Below are positions 26,595 to 33,879 of a DNA stretch of 34,485 nt, piece by piece. The stretch is taken from positions 1-34,485 of the forward strand of contig JALZWN010000067.1 in NCBI GenBank assembly GCA_023300235.1. Direction: 5' to 3'. This DNA comes from Mariniblastus sp. GTDB lineage: Bacteria > Planctomycetota > Planctomycetia > Pirellulales > Pirellulaceae. Under the pieces are notes generated by a model. The model ran no database searches. It was not told where the DNA came from and saw only the letters and a program-made list of their open reading frames with translations. Every line of letters starts with the position of its first letter. The first letter of the stretch is position 1. The position numbers and the translations under genes were made by a program.

Positions 26595-27536
26595 ATGATA
26601 CGATCCATTATCCTTGCCGCGACCGCGCTGACCATGTTCAGCGGCTGCAACATGGTCACCAATTCCATGCGAACGATCGAAAAGAATTCGATTTGGAACC
26701 CCGTCGATTCCGTGGCCGACAAAAAGAAAAAAACGTCCGAAGAATCGCTGCCGCCAGTGACCATGGCCGCGATCTGGAATTTTGGCACCTTTGAAAAACC
26801 CGGCTCGCCCAGCGTTCGCGGACTAGGTGGAAGAATTTACTTCTACGACGCCCACAACAACGCCGTCAAAGCGGATGGAGAATTACTCGTCTATGGTTTC
26901 GACGAAGACTCAGGATCCAGATCCAAACCCGACAAAAAGTTTGTTTTCCGAGCCAGCGAACTGCAGTCACATTACAGCGAATCAGCCCTCGGCGGATCGT
27001 ATAGCGTTTGGATTCCTTGGGACAAAGTCGGTGGCTATCGCAAATCCGTCACATTGTTGCCGATATTCAAACCCACTGACGGCAGTCCCATTGAAGCCGA
27101 ACAGTCGATCAACTTGCTTGCCGGTCGCCCAAGAAATGCCGAAGACACCGGCGTAGAACATCCCTATCACGTGCTCGGTTCAAGCTCGGCAGTGCTCGAC
27201 CAACCGTCGGACAAAAACGCTACTTCAAGCCACATCAAACAAGCGTCGTACAATGGAGACGCCAGCCAAGCCACTGCCAATGGCTCCCGCGTTAACTCAA
27301 ACCGTATTCAAACGACCGCGATTTCGTTGACTCCCAACCTCCGACGGCAAGTAGAACTCGCGGCACAAGTTCGCAACGGGCAAACACCGTTCTCGACACC
27401 TAAAAACGCATCTCAAGGCTCGCCGACGCCCCAACCGTCATACGAACCCAACACCAGCCCGCCAGCCAGTCGCGCACCCGCGGCACGGACATCGTCAAGC
27501 CAAGGCATCTTCGGTGCCCCTGGTTCATTTCGTTAG
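26595..27536 (+). CDS. Lipoprotein downstream of the secretin
   Basis: A 313-residue lipoprotein: signal peptide MIRSIILAATALTMFSGC with lipobox FSGC, Cys at residue 18. Residues about 60-190 look like a compact beta domain (VRGLGGRIYFYDAHNNAVKA, ELLVYGFDED, GSYSVWIPWDKVGG), possibly immunoglobulin-like. The rest is Ser/Pro/Asn/Gln-rich and probably disordered. I chose ATG 26595 because it opens directly on the signal peptide, although the frame extends 51 bp upstream. It is separated from the secretin by the MITE-like element and from the next gene by only 27 bp. It may serve the secretin as a pilotin or accessory protein; this is inference from position. Confidence 0.8.
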   Translation: MIRSIILAATALTMFSGCNMVTNSMRTIEKNSIWNPVDSVADKKKKTSEESLPPVTMAAIWNFGTFEKPGSPSVRGLGGRIYFYDAHNNAVKADGELLVYGFDEDSGSRSKPDKKFVFRASELQSHYSESALGGSYSVWIPWDKVGGYRKSVTLLPIFKPTDGSPIEAEQSINLLAGRPRNAEDTGVEHPYHVLGSSSAVLDQPSDKNATSSHIKQASYNGDASQATANGSRVNSNRIQTTAISLTPNLRRQVELAAQVRNGQTPFSTPKNASQGSPTPQPSYEPNTSPPASRAPAARTSSSQGIFGAPGSFR

Positions 27537-27563
27537 ATCAGCAGCAGCGATAATACATTTGTC

Positions 27564-28280
27564 ATGCAGGGACTAGATAAATTGCACCACGACAAACTCA
27601 AATTAGCAGCCAAGGTCTTGTTCGAGCTGCCGCCAGCGGAAACGTTGCCAGTGTTCCAACGAATGTCAATCGACAACGTTAAGGCGCTCCTTGATCAGGT
27701 CAAAGACGAAACCGTCGATCGTAGTGGCGTAGGGCGTAACGGCGTAGAACACGCGGCCGTGGAAAGTACTTGGTTAAAGCGTAGGAGCGCAGAGGGCAGG
27801 GGAGCATCGGTCAGCGATTCGTTTTTGCCCGAACCGTACGTCGGCACCCGGTCCGACCCAAACGGCGGCAACAAACGTCACCTTTCGATAAACGATTTCA
27901 AGCAACCGGAATCGATTCGGATTGACGAACGTATCGAATCAAACGACTCGTACGAAACAGACGACCAAGCGAACAGTTCACTTGCCGGAATGAAGCGATT
28001 TGCACTTTTGAGCGACGACGAGATCAGAGCCATCTTGAAACACTGCGATACATCGTTTTGGGCACCGGCATTAAAAAACGCTCCGGTAGCGATCAAACAA
28101 AAGATCATGAACTGCATGGCGCCCGCCGCCGTCGGTTTATTGAAACTAGAAATCGACAAGCTTGGCAGCATCAACAAACAAGACGAAAAACGGGCTCGAC
28201 AAGGAATCGTGCACACCGCCTTTCGTCTCGCCACCGGCGGCCAAATCATGATCGAACCGCGGTCCAACGAAGCAGCCTAG
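27564..28280 (+). CDS. Protein with a FliG-C-like C-terminal domain
   Basis: A 238-residue cytoplasmic protein. The C-terminal 95 residues follow the FliG C-terminal pattern: FALLSDDEIRAILKHCD, then FWAPALKNAPVAIKQKIMNC, then a helix ending KLGSINKQDEKRARQGIV and FRLATGGQIMI. In flagella this domain transmits torque to the motor. Residues 1-50 form a separate helical part (LKLAAKVLFELPPAE). Residues 53-80 (RNGVEHAAVESTWLKRRSAE) are low in structure and look like a repeat-derived insert. It is 27 bp after the lipoprotein and shares its strand, so it is probably co-transcribed with the secretin group. No flagellar gene is nearby. The fold assignment is by eye. Confidence 0.7.
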   Translation: MQGLDKLHHDKLKLAAKVLFELPPAETLPVFQRMSIDNVKALLDQVKDETVDRSGVGRNGVEHAAVESTWLKRRSAEGRGASVSDSFLPEPYVGTRSDPNGGNKRHLSINDFKQPESIRIDERIESNDSYETDDQANSSLAGMKRFALLSDDEIRAILKHCDTSFWAPALKNAPVAIKQKIMNCMAPAAVGLLKLEIDKLGSINKQDEKRARQGIVHTAFRLATGGQIMIEPRSNEAA

Positions 28281-28412
28281 CCAGAGCGAATCCATCTTTG
28301 AACCTTGGTGCCCCAGCAGCTCTGACACGGTAATCCGACGCGTCATCGAGGCTCCCGCCAAAAGACTCTCTATCTGGCTTGTTGACCAAACAGGTTTTGG
28401 CAAAGCGTGTAA

Positions 28413-28450
28413 AAATGTGGCGGTGGCACTTCCAGCCTGCCATCCGCGCA
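28413..28450. repeat. Dispersed repeat, copy 2
   Basis: Matches positions 19166-19203 over 38 bp, including AAATGTGG and CTTCCAGCCTG. Its position in a gene-poor region fits a scattered non-coding element. Confidence 0.7.
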
Positions 28451-28654
28451 GCCAGCCTGAAAGTAATTCTAGCAACGGGTTTATTGGCTAAATCAACAAG
28501 CCACGAGTGGCAAATCGGCTCGCCCAGCAGAGCGGCCCATTTCTTCTTTATCTGCATTGACAGCGGCAGTCGCTGCGGCGTCCTGAACCCTGAACACTGC
28601 CCCCCACAGGTTATCATCCTAATGAATGACAAACCCAAAGGCCCTCAGCCACTA

Positions 28655-28692
28655 CATCCGGTTGCTTGAACCTCAGGCCAAGCAACCGGATG
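28655..28692. repeat. Perfect 14-bp inverted repeat
   Basis: CATCCGGTTGCTTG pairs with CAAGCAACCGGATG across a 10-base loop. No T run follows on either strand, so a classic terminator is unlikely; it may be a REP-type hairpin. Confidence 0.75.
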
Positions 28693-29220
28693 AATATCAA
28701 CCAGCCGAGCGAAATCGGGCATCAATCGCCCCCCCCTTTCTCACTCAGGGCCACAGCCAACGCAAAGAGCTTTATTGATGCAGCAAGCCGCTCAAAACCC
28801 TCAGTTCGGGCTCGGGACACTTTCAATATTTTATAACAATAAACATGCAGACAAGGCCGTCCAGTTCCTCAACGCCCCGCCCACCAGTATTTCCTCGCTC
28901 AGAACCCGCGAAAAAGCCAAGCAAAGCGTACCCAACAAAACACAACGGCCCTCCTTCATTCACTCCCAGCCATCGTTAAGAAACCTACGAAAACAGAAAC
29001 AAGCGCGAATAGTTTTTTATAACTGTGAGATACGAAACAGCCGTTTCCTTCAACTCGTGTAAAATTTCATAAACTTCGAAGAATGACAAATTAGCCTGAG
29101 TTCCCTCCCCAGCCGACCAAGGAAATAGTCGCGACCTGATACTTCCACTCTCAACTGCACTCAAGCAAACCTTTTCGGGACCTGGCTAAACGGCCCTACC
29201 TTCATCGCCTTTCAAACTTC

Positions 29221-29619
29221 ATGACGCGCGAACCAAACAACAAAGACCACTGGGAATCATGCCCGGTCGGATTCATCTCTCAAGCGGCCCAGTCAGGTCC
29301 GCGACAGCGACGCGGAATCTTGTGGGGTACCCTCTCGATCGCGCTACCATTGATTCTTGTTTGCTACTCACTGATTGAAGCTCAACCCATCACACCGCCC
29401 GCCGATCAGCGCGTAAGCTGCCAAACCGTGCAAGGCAATTTAGCCGCGTTTTGCAACAACCGTATTGCGTCGGTTTCGCTGGAACGTGCGATCGGCAAAC
29501 ACTTGATCGATTGTAAAATTTGCCGTAAAGAATATCAAGCAATATGCAGTTGTTCTCAACGCTGCCCGGATCGCAAACGTAAAGCAATAACCAAGCCTAG
29601 TATGAGCACAAGCAAGTAA
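29221..29619 (+). CDS. Membrane protein with a ZAS-like HxxxCxxC motif
   Basis: A 132-residue protein. Residues about 30-52 form one membrane segment (GILWGTLSIALPLILVCYSL) after a polar N terminus with three Arg, which favours a cytoplasmic N terminus. The C-terminal part has a Cys-rich stretch with KHLIDCKICRKEY, an H-x3-C-x2-C arrangement as in anti-sigma zinc-binding (ZAS/zf-HC2) domains. In typical ZAS proteins the zinc domain is N-terminal and cytoplasmic; here it follows the membrane segment, so the analogy is weak. It is isolated between a gene-poor region and an IS remnant. Function is unknown. Confidence 0.6.
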   Translation: MTREPNNKDHWESCPVGFISQAAQSGPRQRRGILWGTLSIALPLILVCYSLIEAQPITPPADQRVSCQTVQGNLAAFCNNRIASVSLERAIGKHLIDCKICRKEYQAICSCSQRCPDRKRKAITKPSMSTSK

Positions 29620-29699
29620 CCAAAGCCTTACGACCCATGTGGTAGTGACCAATTGAAGTCGCTCAAAATCATCCTGATGTGTGTCGCGACATGTGTGCT

Positions 29700-30122
29700 T
29701 TACTGTCCCGTCTGTCCGGGGACTGTCCCGCCTGTCCGCTTACGGTATTTTATCAGGCGGCGATGTTTTCGAACTGGTTTGGCGGGAACGCGAGTTGCGA
29801 CTAGTTGATTTACAGACGCGAGGCGCGCGAGCTTGATGGCGTCGTCTTTGTCTGTCTTGCGTTTGACGTTTTTGAACAGCCAAGCATCTTCGTGAGTGCT
29901 GCACACGATTATTTCGAGCCCCATTTCACCGCACAGGTCGCTCACCCAGCCGCTGCGGCCGCAAGCTTCCACCACGACGAGGTTCGGGTTGTACGTTTTA
30001 AACAGCGTTTCAAAGAAGCCCCGGTCGGTGGCGAGCGTCTCAAAACGCTGTTCTTGGGTTTCTGTATTGTAAATGCAGGCCACAGAGTTGAATTTCCCTA
30101 AGTCGATTGCGATAATAAGCAT
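29700..30122 (-). pseudogene. IS110-family transposase, N-terminal fragment
   Basis: The 140-residue frame begins MLIIAIDLGKFNSVACIYN and carries the IS110 DEDD catalytic residues: D in AIDLGK, E in VVVEACG, and DD in KTDKDDAIKLARL. Complete IS110 transposases have about 300-400 residues with a C-terminal Transposase_20 domain holding the conserved serine. Here the protein leaves the family pattern after LIKYRKR and stops 9 codons later, in a sequence with an imperfect 20-bp direct repeat (ACTGTCCCG-YCTGTCCG, 29702-29740). It is therefore a truncated remnant and unlikely to be active. Its 5' end lies about 40 bp from a half attC-like sequence. Confidence 0.85.
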
Positions 30123-30160
30123 CCGTTGTTCATTTGGTTTTGGGTGGATAATTGTGGCGT

Positions 30161-30201
30161 GCTCAAACGCGACCACGGGTTCATCACCAGCATAATTGCA
30201 A
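30161..30201 (+). repeat. Possible right half of an attC site
   Basis: GCGACCACGGGTTCATC followed by ACCAGCATAATTGC aligns with the conserved right half of the seven sites downstream (GCGACTGGTTCATCGC, then about 6 bp and TTATCC), with a three-base insertion. No matching left half is seen, and the IS110 remnant begins at the place where it should be. The match is short and uncertain. Confidence 0.35.
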
Positions 30202-30254
30202 ACGATGACGCCCCAAACCAAGGACTTACATGGATTCTTTATTCGGCTCGCCAG

Positions 30255-30716
30255 ATGAAACCAATTTACCTGCTTTCACTTTTGATTATAACGCTTGCAA
30301 GTTGCGGCAACGAGAATCTTAACCCAGATGGCTATAATTCGGCTTCATCGCTCTTGAGTGCGTATGCACGAGCACAGGCCCAGCCTACCCCAAAACATTT
30401 GAAACAATTATGTTACCGCCCCGAATCGGTTGAAACCTTCGGGCAAGACTGGGACGAGTTTTTAAAGCATTCAGTAAACCCAGAACTGGCGATCAGGAAC
30501 ATGGTGCTCGAAGAATTAGATGGCACCAATCCACTGGTAACCGAGAAGTCTCATAACGGTGTGTCGGCAGTATCCATCCCCAAACCAATTGGCTGGCTTC
30601 GCGTTAATTTCATAAATTGCGATGGAATTACGGACAGGTACTCCAAGGTCCTGTATGGCAAGGTGAATGGCAAGTACTATATCTCGACATGGCAACGCCC
30701 AGCAACAGCCGAATAA
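30255..30716 (+). CDS. Cassette 1: small lipoprotein of unknown function
   Basis: A 153-residue lipoprotein: MKPIYLLSLLIITLASC is a signal peptide with lipobox LASC and the lipid-bearing Cys at residue 17. The mature part is soluble and includes LLSAYARAQAQPTPKHLKQL and a C-terminal beta-rich segment (KVLYGKVNGKYYISTW), suggestive of a small ligand-binding fold; I recognise no family. I chose ATG 30255 because the longer frame runs through unrelated upstream sequence. The stop codon TAA lies inside the left end of the following attC-like site, as is usual for integron cassettes. Confidence 0.75.
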   Translation: MKPIYLLSLLIITLASCGNENLNPDGYNSASSLLSAYARAQAQPTPKHLKQLCYRPESVETFGQDWDEFLKHSVNPELAIRNMVLEELDGTNPLVTEKSHNGVSAVSIPKPIGWLRVNFINCDGITDRYSKVLYGKVNGKYYISTWQRPATAE

Positions 30717-30800
30717 CACACAGATGGCCCCAGCCTGAACTTTGAACCGCTTTCAATGTATAGTTCATGCGCTGCGATTGGTTCATCGCGTACGGCTTCC
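30711..30800 (+). repeat. attC-like site 1
   Basis: A 90-bp imperfect palindrome. The left end is AATAAC then GATGGCCCCA; the right half is CTGCGATTGGTTCATCGC, ending GGCTTCC, a decayed version of the CGTTATCC seen in the other sites. The left GAT-CCA can pair with the right TGG-ATC. It lies between cassette genes 1 and 2. Confidence 0.7.
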
Positions 30801-30811
30801 AACGCAAACAC

Positions 30812-31285
30812 ATGAATAAACAGAATCCGTACGATCCTCCTAAGGCTGAACCAGCAATCACGCCGCCGTTCAAACCAAGATTCGATGCGGGCCTTCTCAC
30901 CGCTCGCTACCTTCAGACTCTAGGTGTAATCTCGGTAGGGAATATGATTGCGGGGCTTGTGTTTTTCGACAGTTTCTTTTTTGACATCACTGCGGTCGTG
31001 CTATTCTGGGGCGCGCACTACTTGGCGCGCCACAGCCAAACTGCCCGCAAGTGGACGATTGGAATTTGCTTGTTCAACCTTCTTGCAATATGCTTGATGC
31101 TTGTATTTGCCTTGCTTTTCGGTACGTCAAACATGACAATAAACATTGGCGAAACGATACACAATCCGCCAATCTGGCAAGTGTTTTTAGTGGCCGCGGG
31201 TATTTCAGTGCTCCCTGCTATTCCTGCATGGCTTTTACTTTCTCCAGAAGCAAAGCGAGAATTCGTTGTCCAAAACCGGAGATAA
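30812..31285 (+). CDS. Cassette 2: membrane protein of unknown function
   Basis: A 157-residue membrane protein with a polar N terminus (MNKQNPYDPPKAEPA) common to small planctomycete membrane proteins. About four hydrophobic segments follow: GVISVGNMIAGLVFF, FFDITAVVLFWGAHYL, TIGICLFNLLAICLMLVFAL and WQVFLVAAGISVLPAIPAWL. ATG 30812 is 12 bp after the preceding attC-like site, and the TAA stop falls in the left end of the next. I recognise no family; no enzymatic motif is visible. Confidence 0.75.
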   Translation: MNKQNPYDPPKAEPAITPPFKPRFDAGLLTARYLQTLGVISVGNMIAGLVFFDSFFFDITAVVLFWGAHYLARHSQTARKWTIGICLFNLLAICLMLVFALLFGTSNMTINIGETIHNPPIWQVFLVAAGISVLPAIPAWLLLSPEAKREFVVQNRR

Positions 31286-31385
31286 CAAATTAACTGGCGA
31301 AAGCTTCACACACATACGTTTTAGCGTTCAGTGTTTTTACTGCGTTTAATGTTTTGCTGCGACTGGATCATCGCGGCCGTTTTCC
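31281..31385 (+). repeat. attC-like site 2
   Basis: A 105-bp site. The left end GATAAC overlaps the stop of cassette gene 2, and the right half is GCTGCGACTGGATCATCGC, then GGCCGTTTTCC. The left arm pairs less well than in the others and the middle is longer, so its folding is less certain. Confidence 0.65.
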
Positions 31386-31411
31386 AGCTAAAACATCATC
31401 GAGCATTTGCC

Positions 31412-31738
31412 ATGGATTTCATTGCGTCTTTTCCGATACTCGCGGCATGCATTCTGTTTAGGCTTGGCCTGCTTAGTGCATCGTACTGCTCAGGAGTTGC
31501 GTGCTTCGGCCCTTGGTTGTTTTCGTTGACAGTGCCGTCGCGTGAATCAGGTGGGTTTTGGAGATGGCTTGCTGCGTTCTCCCTATCCGCGGTGTTTACG
31601 TGGGTGGCTGCGTTCACGTTCCTGCAGCTGATGCCACCGTTCAACATTATTTGGTTCTCTGTGTCTTTCGCAGTGTTTACGTATCTGGCAATGTTCTTGG
31701 GGTTATTTATTGCAAGGCGAATTCTGCGAAGGGTATGA
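31412..31738 (+). CDS. Cassette 3: small membrane protein
   Basis: A 108-residue hydrophobic protein with three or four membrane segments: FPILAACILFRLGLLSASY, ACFGPWLFSLTV, WLAAFSLSAVFTWVAAFTFL and FSVSFAVFTYLAMFLGLFIA, ending in a basic RRILRRV. I use ATG 31412, which opens 26 bp after the attC-like site; the frame extends upstream into that site, which is unlikely to be coding. Unlike its neighbours it ends 186 bp before the next site. No family is recognised. Confidence 0.65.
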   Translation: MDFIASFPILAACILFRLGLLSASYCSGVACFGPWLFSLTVPSRESGGFWRWLAAFSLSAVFTWVAAFTFLQLMPPFNIIWFSVSFAVFTYLAMFLGLFIARRILRRV

Positions 31739-31924
31739 CCCCCTGAACGCGCTGAAACATTCCCGGCCGTGATTCGTCGGGCGTCGGAACTTTTTCGCTG
31801 TGTTAAAATCCGCAACAGCTGCATTGCTTTGGGCATGCTGACAATCAACAATAAAGAACCGCGAATCCGATCAACGATAACCCTAGTGGTCGCTTGGTCT
31901 TCTGTTGCAGACCGAGCGCTGGAT

Positions 31925-32009
31925 GACAACGCGATGGACCCAAGTCGCATTTGACGTTGGTTTTAATATTTTGCATTTTGGCTGCACCCGGTTCACCGCA
32001 GTCGTTATT
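31925..32009 (+). repeat. attC-like site 3
   Basis: An 85-bp site: GACAAC, then GCGATGGACCCAAGTCGCA on the left; CTGCACCCGGTTCACCGC, then GTCGTTATT on the right. The left GCG-TG-ACC-GT-GCA pairs with its right counterpart in separate short stems, as attC R and L boxes do. Confidence 0.75.
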
Positions 32010-32020
32010 TGGAAAACGCG

Positions 32021-32497
32021 ATGCAGAAAACAACCGCAATGGTGTCGTTACTTGCTTTTGTCGTAATGGCGATCCAGATTGCCGAGATTCACGCCCAAGA
32101 AATAAAGAAAATCGAATCAGAGCCCAAACGTTCACTGATTCAAATCAGCACCGGCAAACCAACGACTTTGGAATCAGGAAAATCAACGGTTGAGTTAACG
32201 CTGGTGATAGATCAGGGTTTTGCGATAAACACCAACAAACCCGCTGCCACCGAAACAGAGCCGTTTTTGCCTTTCCCGTTGAGCTTAGAGTTTTTAGAAG
32301 ACGACGGTGGCGTTGTCGACGCAAAGATCATTTATCCAAAAGGCACTGACGTCAAATCGGCTGTCGGTGACTACCGAGTCTATACTGGAAAAATCAAGCT
32401 GGCCGTTTCATTTTCAAAATTGAGTTCAGTGAGAACACTTCGCGTAAAATTTGCCGGATATCGTTTTATGGGTCACGTCGAGTCCGGCTTCTCGTGA
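32021..32497 (+). CDS. Cassette 4: secreted protein, possibly DsbD N-terminal-like
   Basis: A 158-residue exported protein. Residues 1-25 are a signal peptide ending in EIHAQE. The mature part is a beta-sandwich-like sequence: STVELTLVIDQGFAINTNKP, PFPLSLEFLEDDGG, AKIIYPKG and YRVYTGKIKLAVSF. This order resembles the periplasmic N-terminal domain of DsbD (long strand, 'GWHIY', proline, 'yP.g'), but the redox cysteines are absent, so no thiol chemistry is implied. ATG 32021 starts 11 bp after the preceding site; an upstream TTG falls inside it. The gene ends 61 bp before the next site. Confidence 0.72.
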   Translation: MQKTTAMVSLLAFVVMAIQIAEIHAQEIKKIESEPKRSLIQISTGKPTTLESGKSTVELTLVIDQGFAINTNKPAATETEPFLPFPLSLEFLEDDGGVVDAKIIYPKGTDVKSAVGDYRVYTGKIKLAVSFSKLSSVRTLRVKFAGYRFMGHVESGFS

Positions 32498-32558
32498 CTA
32501 CCACCTACAACACTCCAGTTGGAGTACGCGAAATTGCAATCAGTCAACCAAACTTCAA

Positions 32559-32635
32559 AATAACAATTCGATAGACCAAACGCAATGTTAGTGTTTTGTT
32601 TATTTGCTGCGACTGGTTCATCGCTGGCCTTATCC
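32559..32635 (+). repeat. attC-like site 4
   Basis: A 77-bp site with the best pairing. The left AATAAC, GATAGACCA, CGCA is complementary to the right TGCG, TGGTTCATC, CTTAT, with short unpaired stretches between. It aligns over its whole length with site 7. Confidence 0.8.
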
Positions 32636-32839
32636 CACTAAAGCAACATGAAAGACGAATTATCAAGTTTCTGGCGCCGGCCTCATCAGGGACGCGATCG
32701 ACCTTGCTTGAACAGGCCTCGAAATAAAAATCGAGCCTGATGACTCGGCTAACGATCAGTCTAATAATTCGCCTGTCGAAGTTCGCTAAAACGGTTCAAA
32801 CTGACGCTCGAAGGTCGAGTGATTTTGTTTCGCTGTAGT
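32636..32839. other. Short cassette without a recognisable gene
   Basis: These 204 bp lie between attC-like sites 4 and 5. The only frame with a start near the left site is a 30-codon one (32648-32740, MKDELSSFWRRPHQGRDRPC), with a weak coding look. Gene-less cassettes are known in integrons and often carry promoters or decayed genes. Confidence 0.5.
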
Positions 32840-32926
32840 AATAACAATATGAAGATCCAAAGCGGCGTTCGGCGACCCGGTAAGTCTTTCGTTTTCTGGC
32901 CGTGACTGGGCAATCGCGAACTATTG
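32840..32926 (+). repeat. attC-like site 5
   Basis: An 87-bp site: AATAAC, GATCC on the left and CGTGACTGGGCAATCGCG, CTATTG on the right. The right end has lost the GTT of the others, so it may no longer recombine. Confidence 0.65.
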
Positions 32927-32930
32927 TGTC

Positions 32931-33284
32931 ACGCAGACAAAATTCGCAATTTTAACGCCATCAATAGGAAGCAATGTCGCTTCAATTACAAACGACGAGT
33001 GGCCGTTCGGCATTTCCGCTAAGTCGCCAGCCTACTCGACAAAGAATGTCGTAACGAACGGATACCCAGTTTTAACGATCGTTCATAATCATGATGGCGA
33101 TTGGCAATTTCTATGTGGTGGAACAACCAATCCGGAAAACAAGTCGATCATTTGTTTCGGTTGTTTTTAACAAATGCATTCCTGGGTTGGCCAATTCTAC
33201 GACCTTCCGCTAGGCTGCGTAATATCGCGAGACAATGAAACCGCTGAGTGGCAGAAAGAGACGTTACCGCCAACTAATGAGTAA
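32931..33284 (+). pseudogene. Cassette 6: broken gene with in-frame TAA and no start codon
   Basis: The frame starting after site 5 is strongly coding: KFAILTPSIGSNVASITNDE, then VLTIVHNHDGDWQFLCGGTT, up to TAA at 33168-33170. It continues without a frame change as QMHSWVGQFYDLPLGCVISR to TAA at 33282-33284. There is no ATG, GTG or TTG in this frame at the expected place. The intact protein would have about 115 residues with a 'DGDWQFLCG' core, a pattern of small uncharacterised proteins often seen next to mobile DNA. I cannot name the family with confidence. It is likely a decayed cassette gene. Confidence 0.65.
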
Positions 33285-33312
33285 TCGCAGTTAAAGCCGA
33301 GTGCCCCGAGTT

Positions 33313-33399
33313 AATAATGCGATGCAGCCCGATCGCATTTCGCGTTCGTTATATTGTTGAGTTTATCTGCTGCGACAGGGCCGTCGCAAACCGTTAATC
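33313..33399 (+). repeat. attC-like site 6
   Basis: An 87-bp site: AATAAT, GCGATGCAGCCCGATCGCA on the left; CTGCGACAGGGCCGTCGC, CCGTTAATC on the right. The left GCGA-GCCC-TCGCA pairs well with the right TGCGA-GGGC-TCGC. Confidence 0.75.
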
Positions 33400-33504
33400 A
33401 CCTACGAAAGCATTGTCATTTCTGCCACCTATCTTGAAGTTCGTCTTGAAGGAAAACGCCGTTTCACGCTCGTTGATGACGGTGTTTCAGTTTCTGCGGA
33501 TCTT

Positions 33505-33879
33505 GTGATGTCTGCTTCGTTCGAGACAACCGTGAAGTACGAACAGCTTGATTCCGCCATTACAGTGGTCCACCAACATCACCAACTTTTCTGGCAGTCA
33601 TTGCTTGGGATACCGTTGTCGACCATCGTTGCATTGACCCTTATTGTCGGGTTTAAAATGCCTCCGTTCGAGTTTATTTCGGGACTCGCGATGGCCTTCG
33701 TGGCCATTTCGATAGTCGTTGCATTCATAACCAGAAAGCGAGTAGAATATGCTCAATTCAATTCCACCGCTGGCCATCCTCTATTGAACGTTGCGAGGGC
33801 AGGGCCTGACCGTCTCCGGTTCGATGAGTATGTAGCCGAGATCCAAAGTCGAATCGAAGCAGTTCACAACGACAAATAA
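33505..33879 (+). CDS. Cassette 7: membrane protein with uncertain start
   Basis: The conventional start is GTG 33505 (or ATG 33508), giving 124 residues with two membrane segments (SLLGIPLSTIVALTLIVGF, LAMAFVAISIVVAFI) and a soluble C terminus (RLRFDEYVAEIQSRIEAVHN). The same frame is clearly coding upstream to the edge of the attC-like site at about 33397 (TYLEVRLEGKRRFTLVDDGV), but it contains only ATC, ATT and CTG as possible starts there. The full protein would have about 160 residues, with a layout resembling YcxB-like proteins, a weak match. The true start may be non-canonical, or the ATG may have been lost. The stop overlaps the next site's left end. Confidence 0.6.
   Translation: MMSASFETTVKYEQLDSAITVVHQHHQLFWQSLLGIPLSTIVALTLIVGFKMPPFEFISGLAMAFVAISIVVAFITRKRVEYAQFNSTAGHPLLNVARAGPDRLRFDEYVAEIQSRIEAVHNDK

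Larger units (their letters stand above)
28281..29220. other. 940-bp region without a convincing gene
   Basis: Frames here have no recognisable domain and no believable start. It contains a copy of a short dispersed repeat (28413-28450) and a perfect 14-bp palindrome (28655-28692). The remainder is A- and C-rich with nothing I can support. It separates the secretin group from the accessory region to the right. Confidence 0.6.

Noticed and set aside
28246..28638. Minus-strand 130-residue frame downstream of the FliG-C-like gene.
   Set aside because: Its middle part is the translated dispersed repeat at 28413-28450, and its end overlaps the neighbouring gene, so it is probably repeat-derived.
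28775..29062. Plus-strand 95-residue frame in the gene-poor region.
   Set aside because: Low-complexity composition, no ribosome site, no domain and no conserved-looking pattern.
31888..31920. Hairpin CGCTTGGTC/GACCGAGCG considered as an extra attC site or terminator after cassette 3.
   Set aside because: It lacks the family's right-half sequence and has no T run, so neither reading is supported.
31396..31950. Minus-strand 184-residue frame across cassette 3.
   Set aside because: It runs opposite a membrane protein gene and into an attC-like site, and it has no domain. Cassette layout favours the plus-strand gene.
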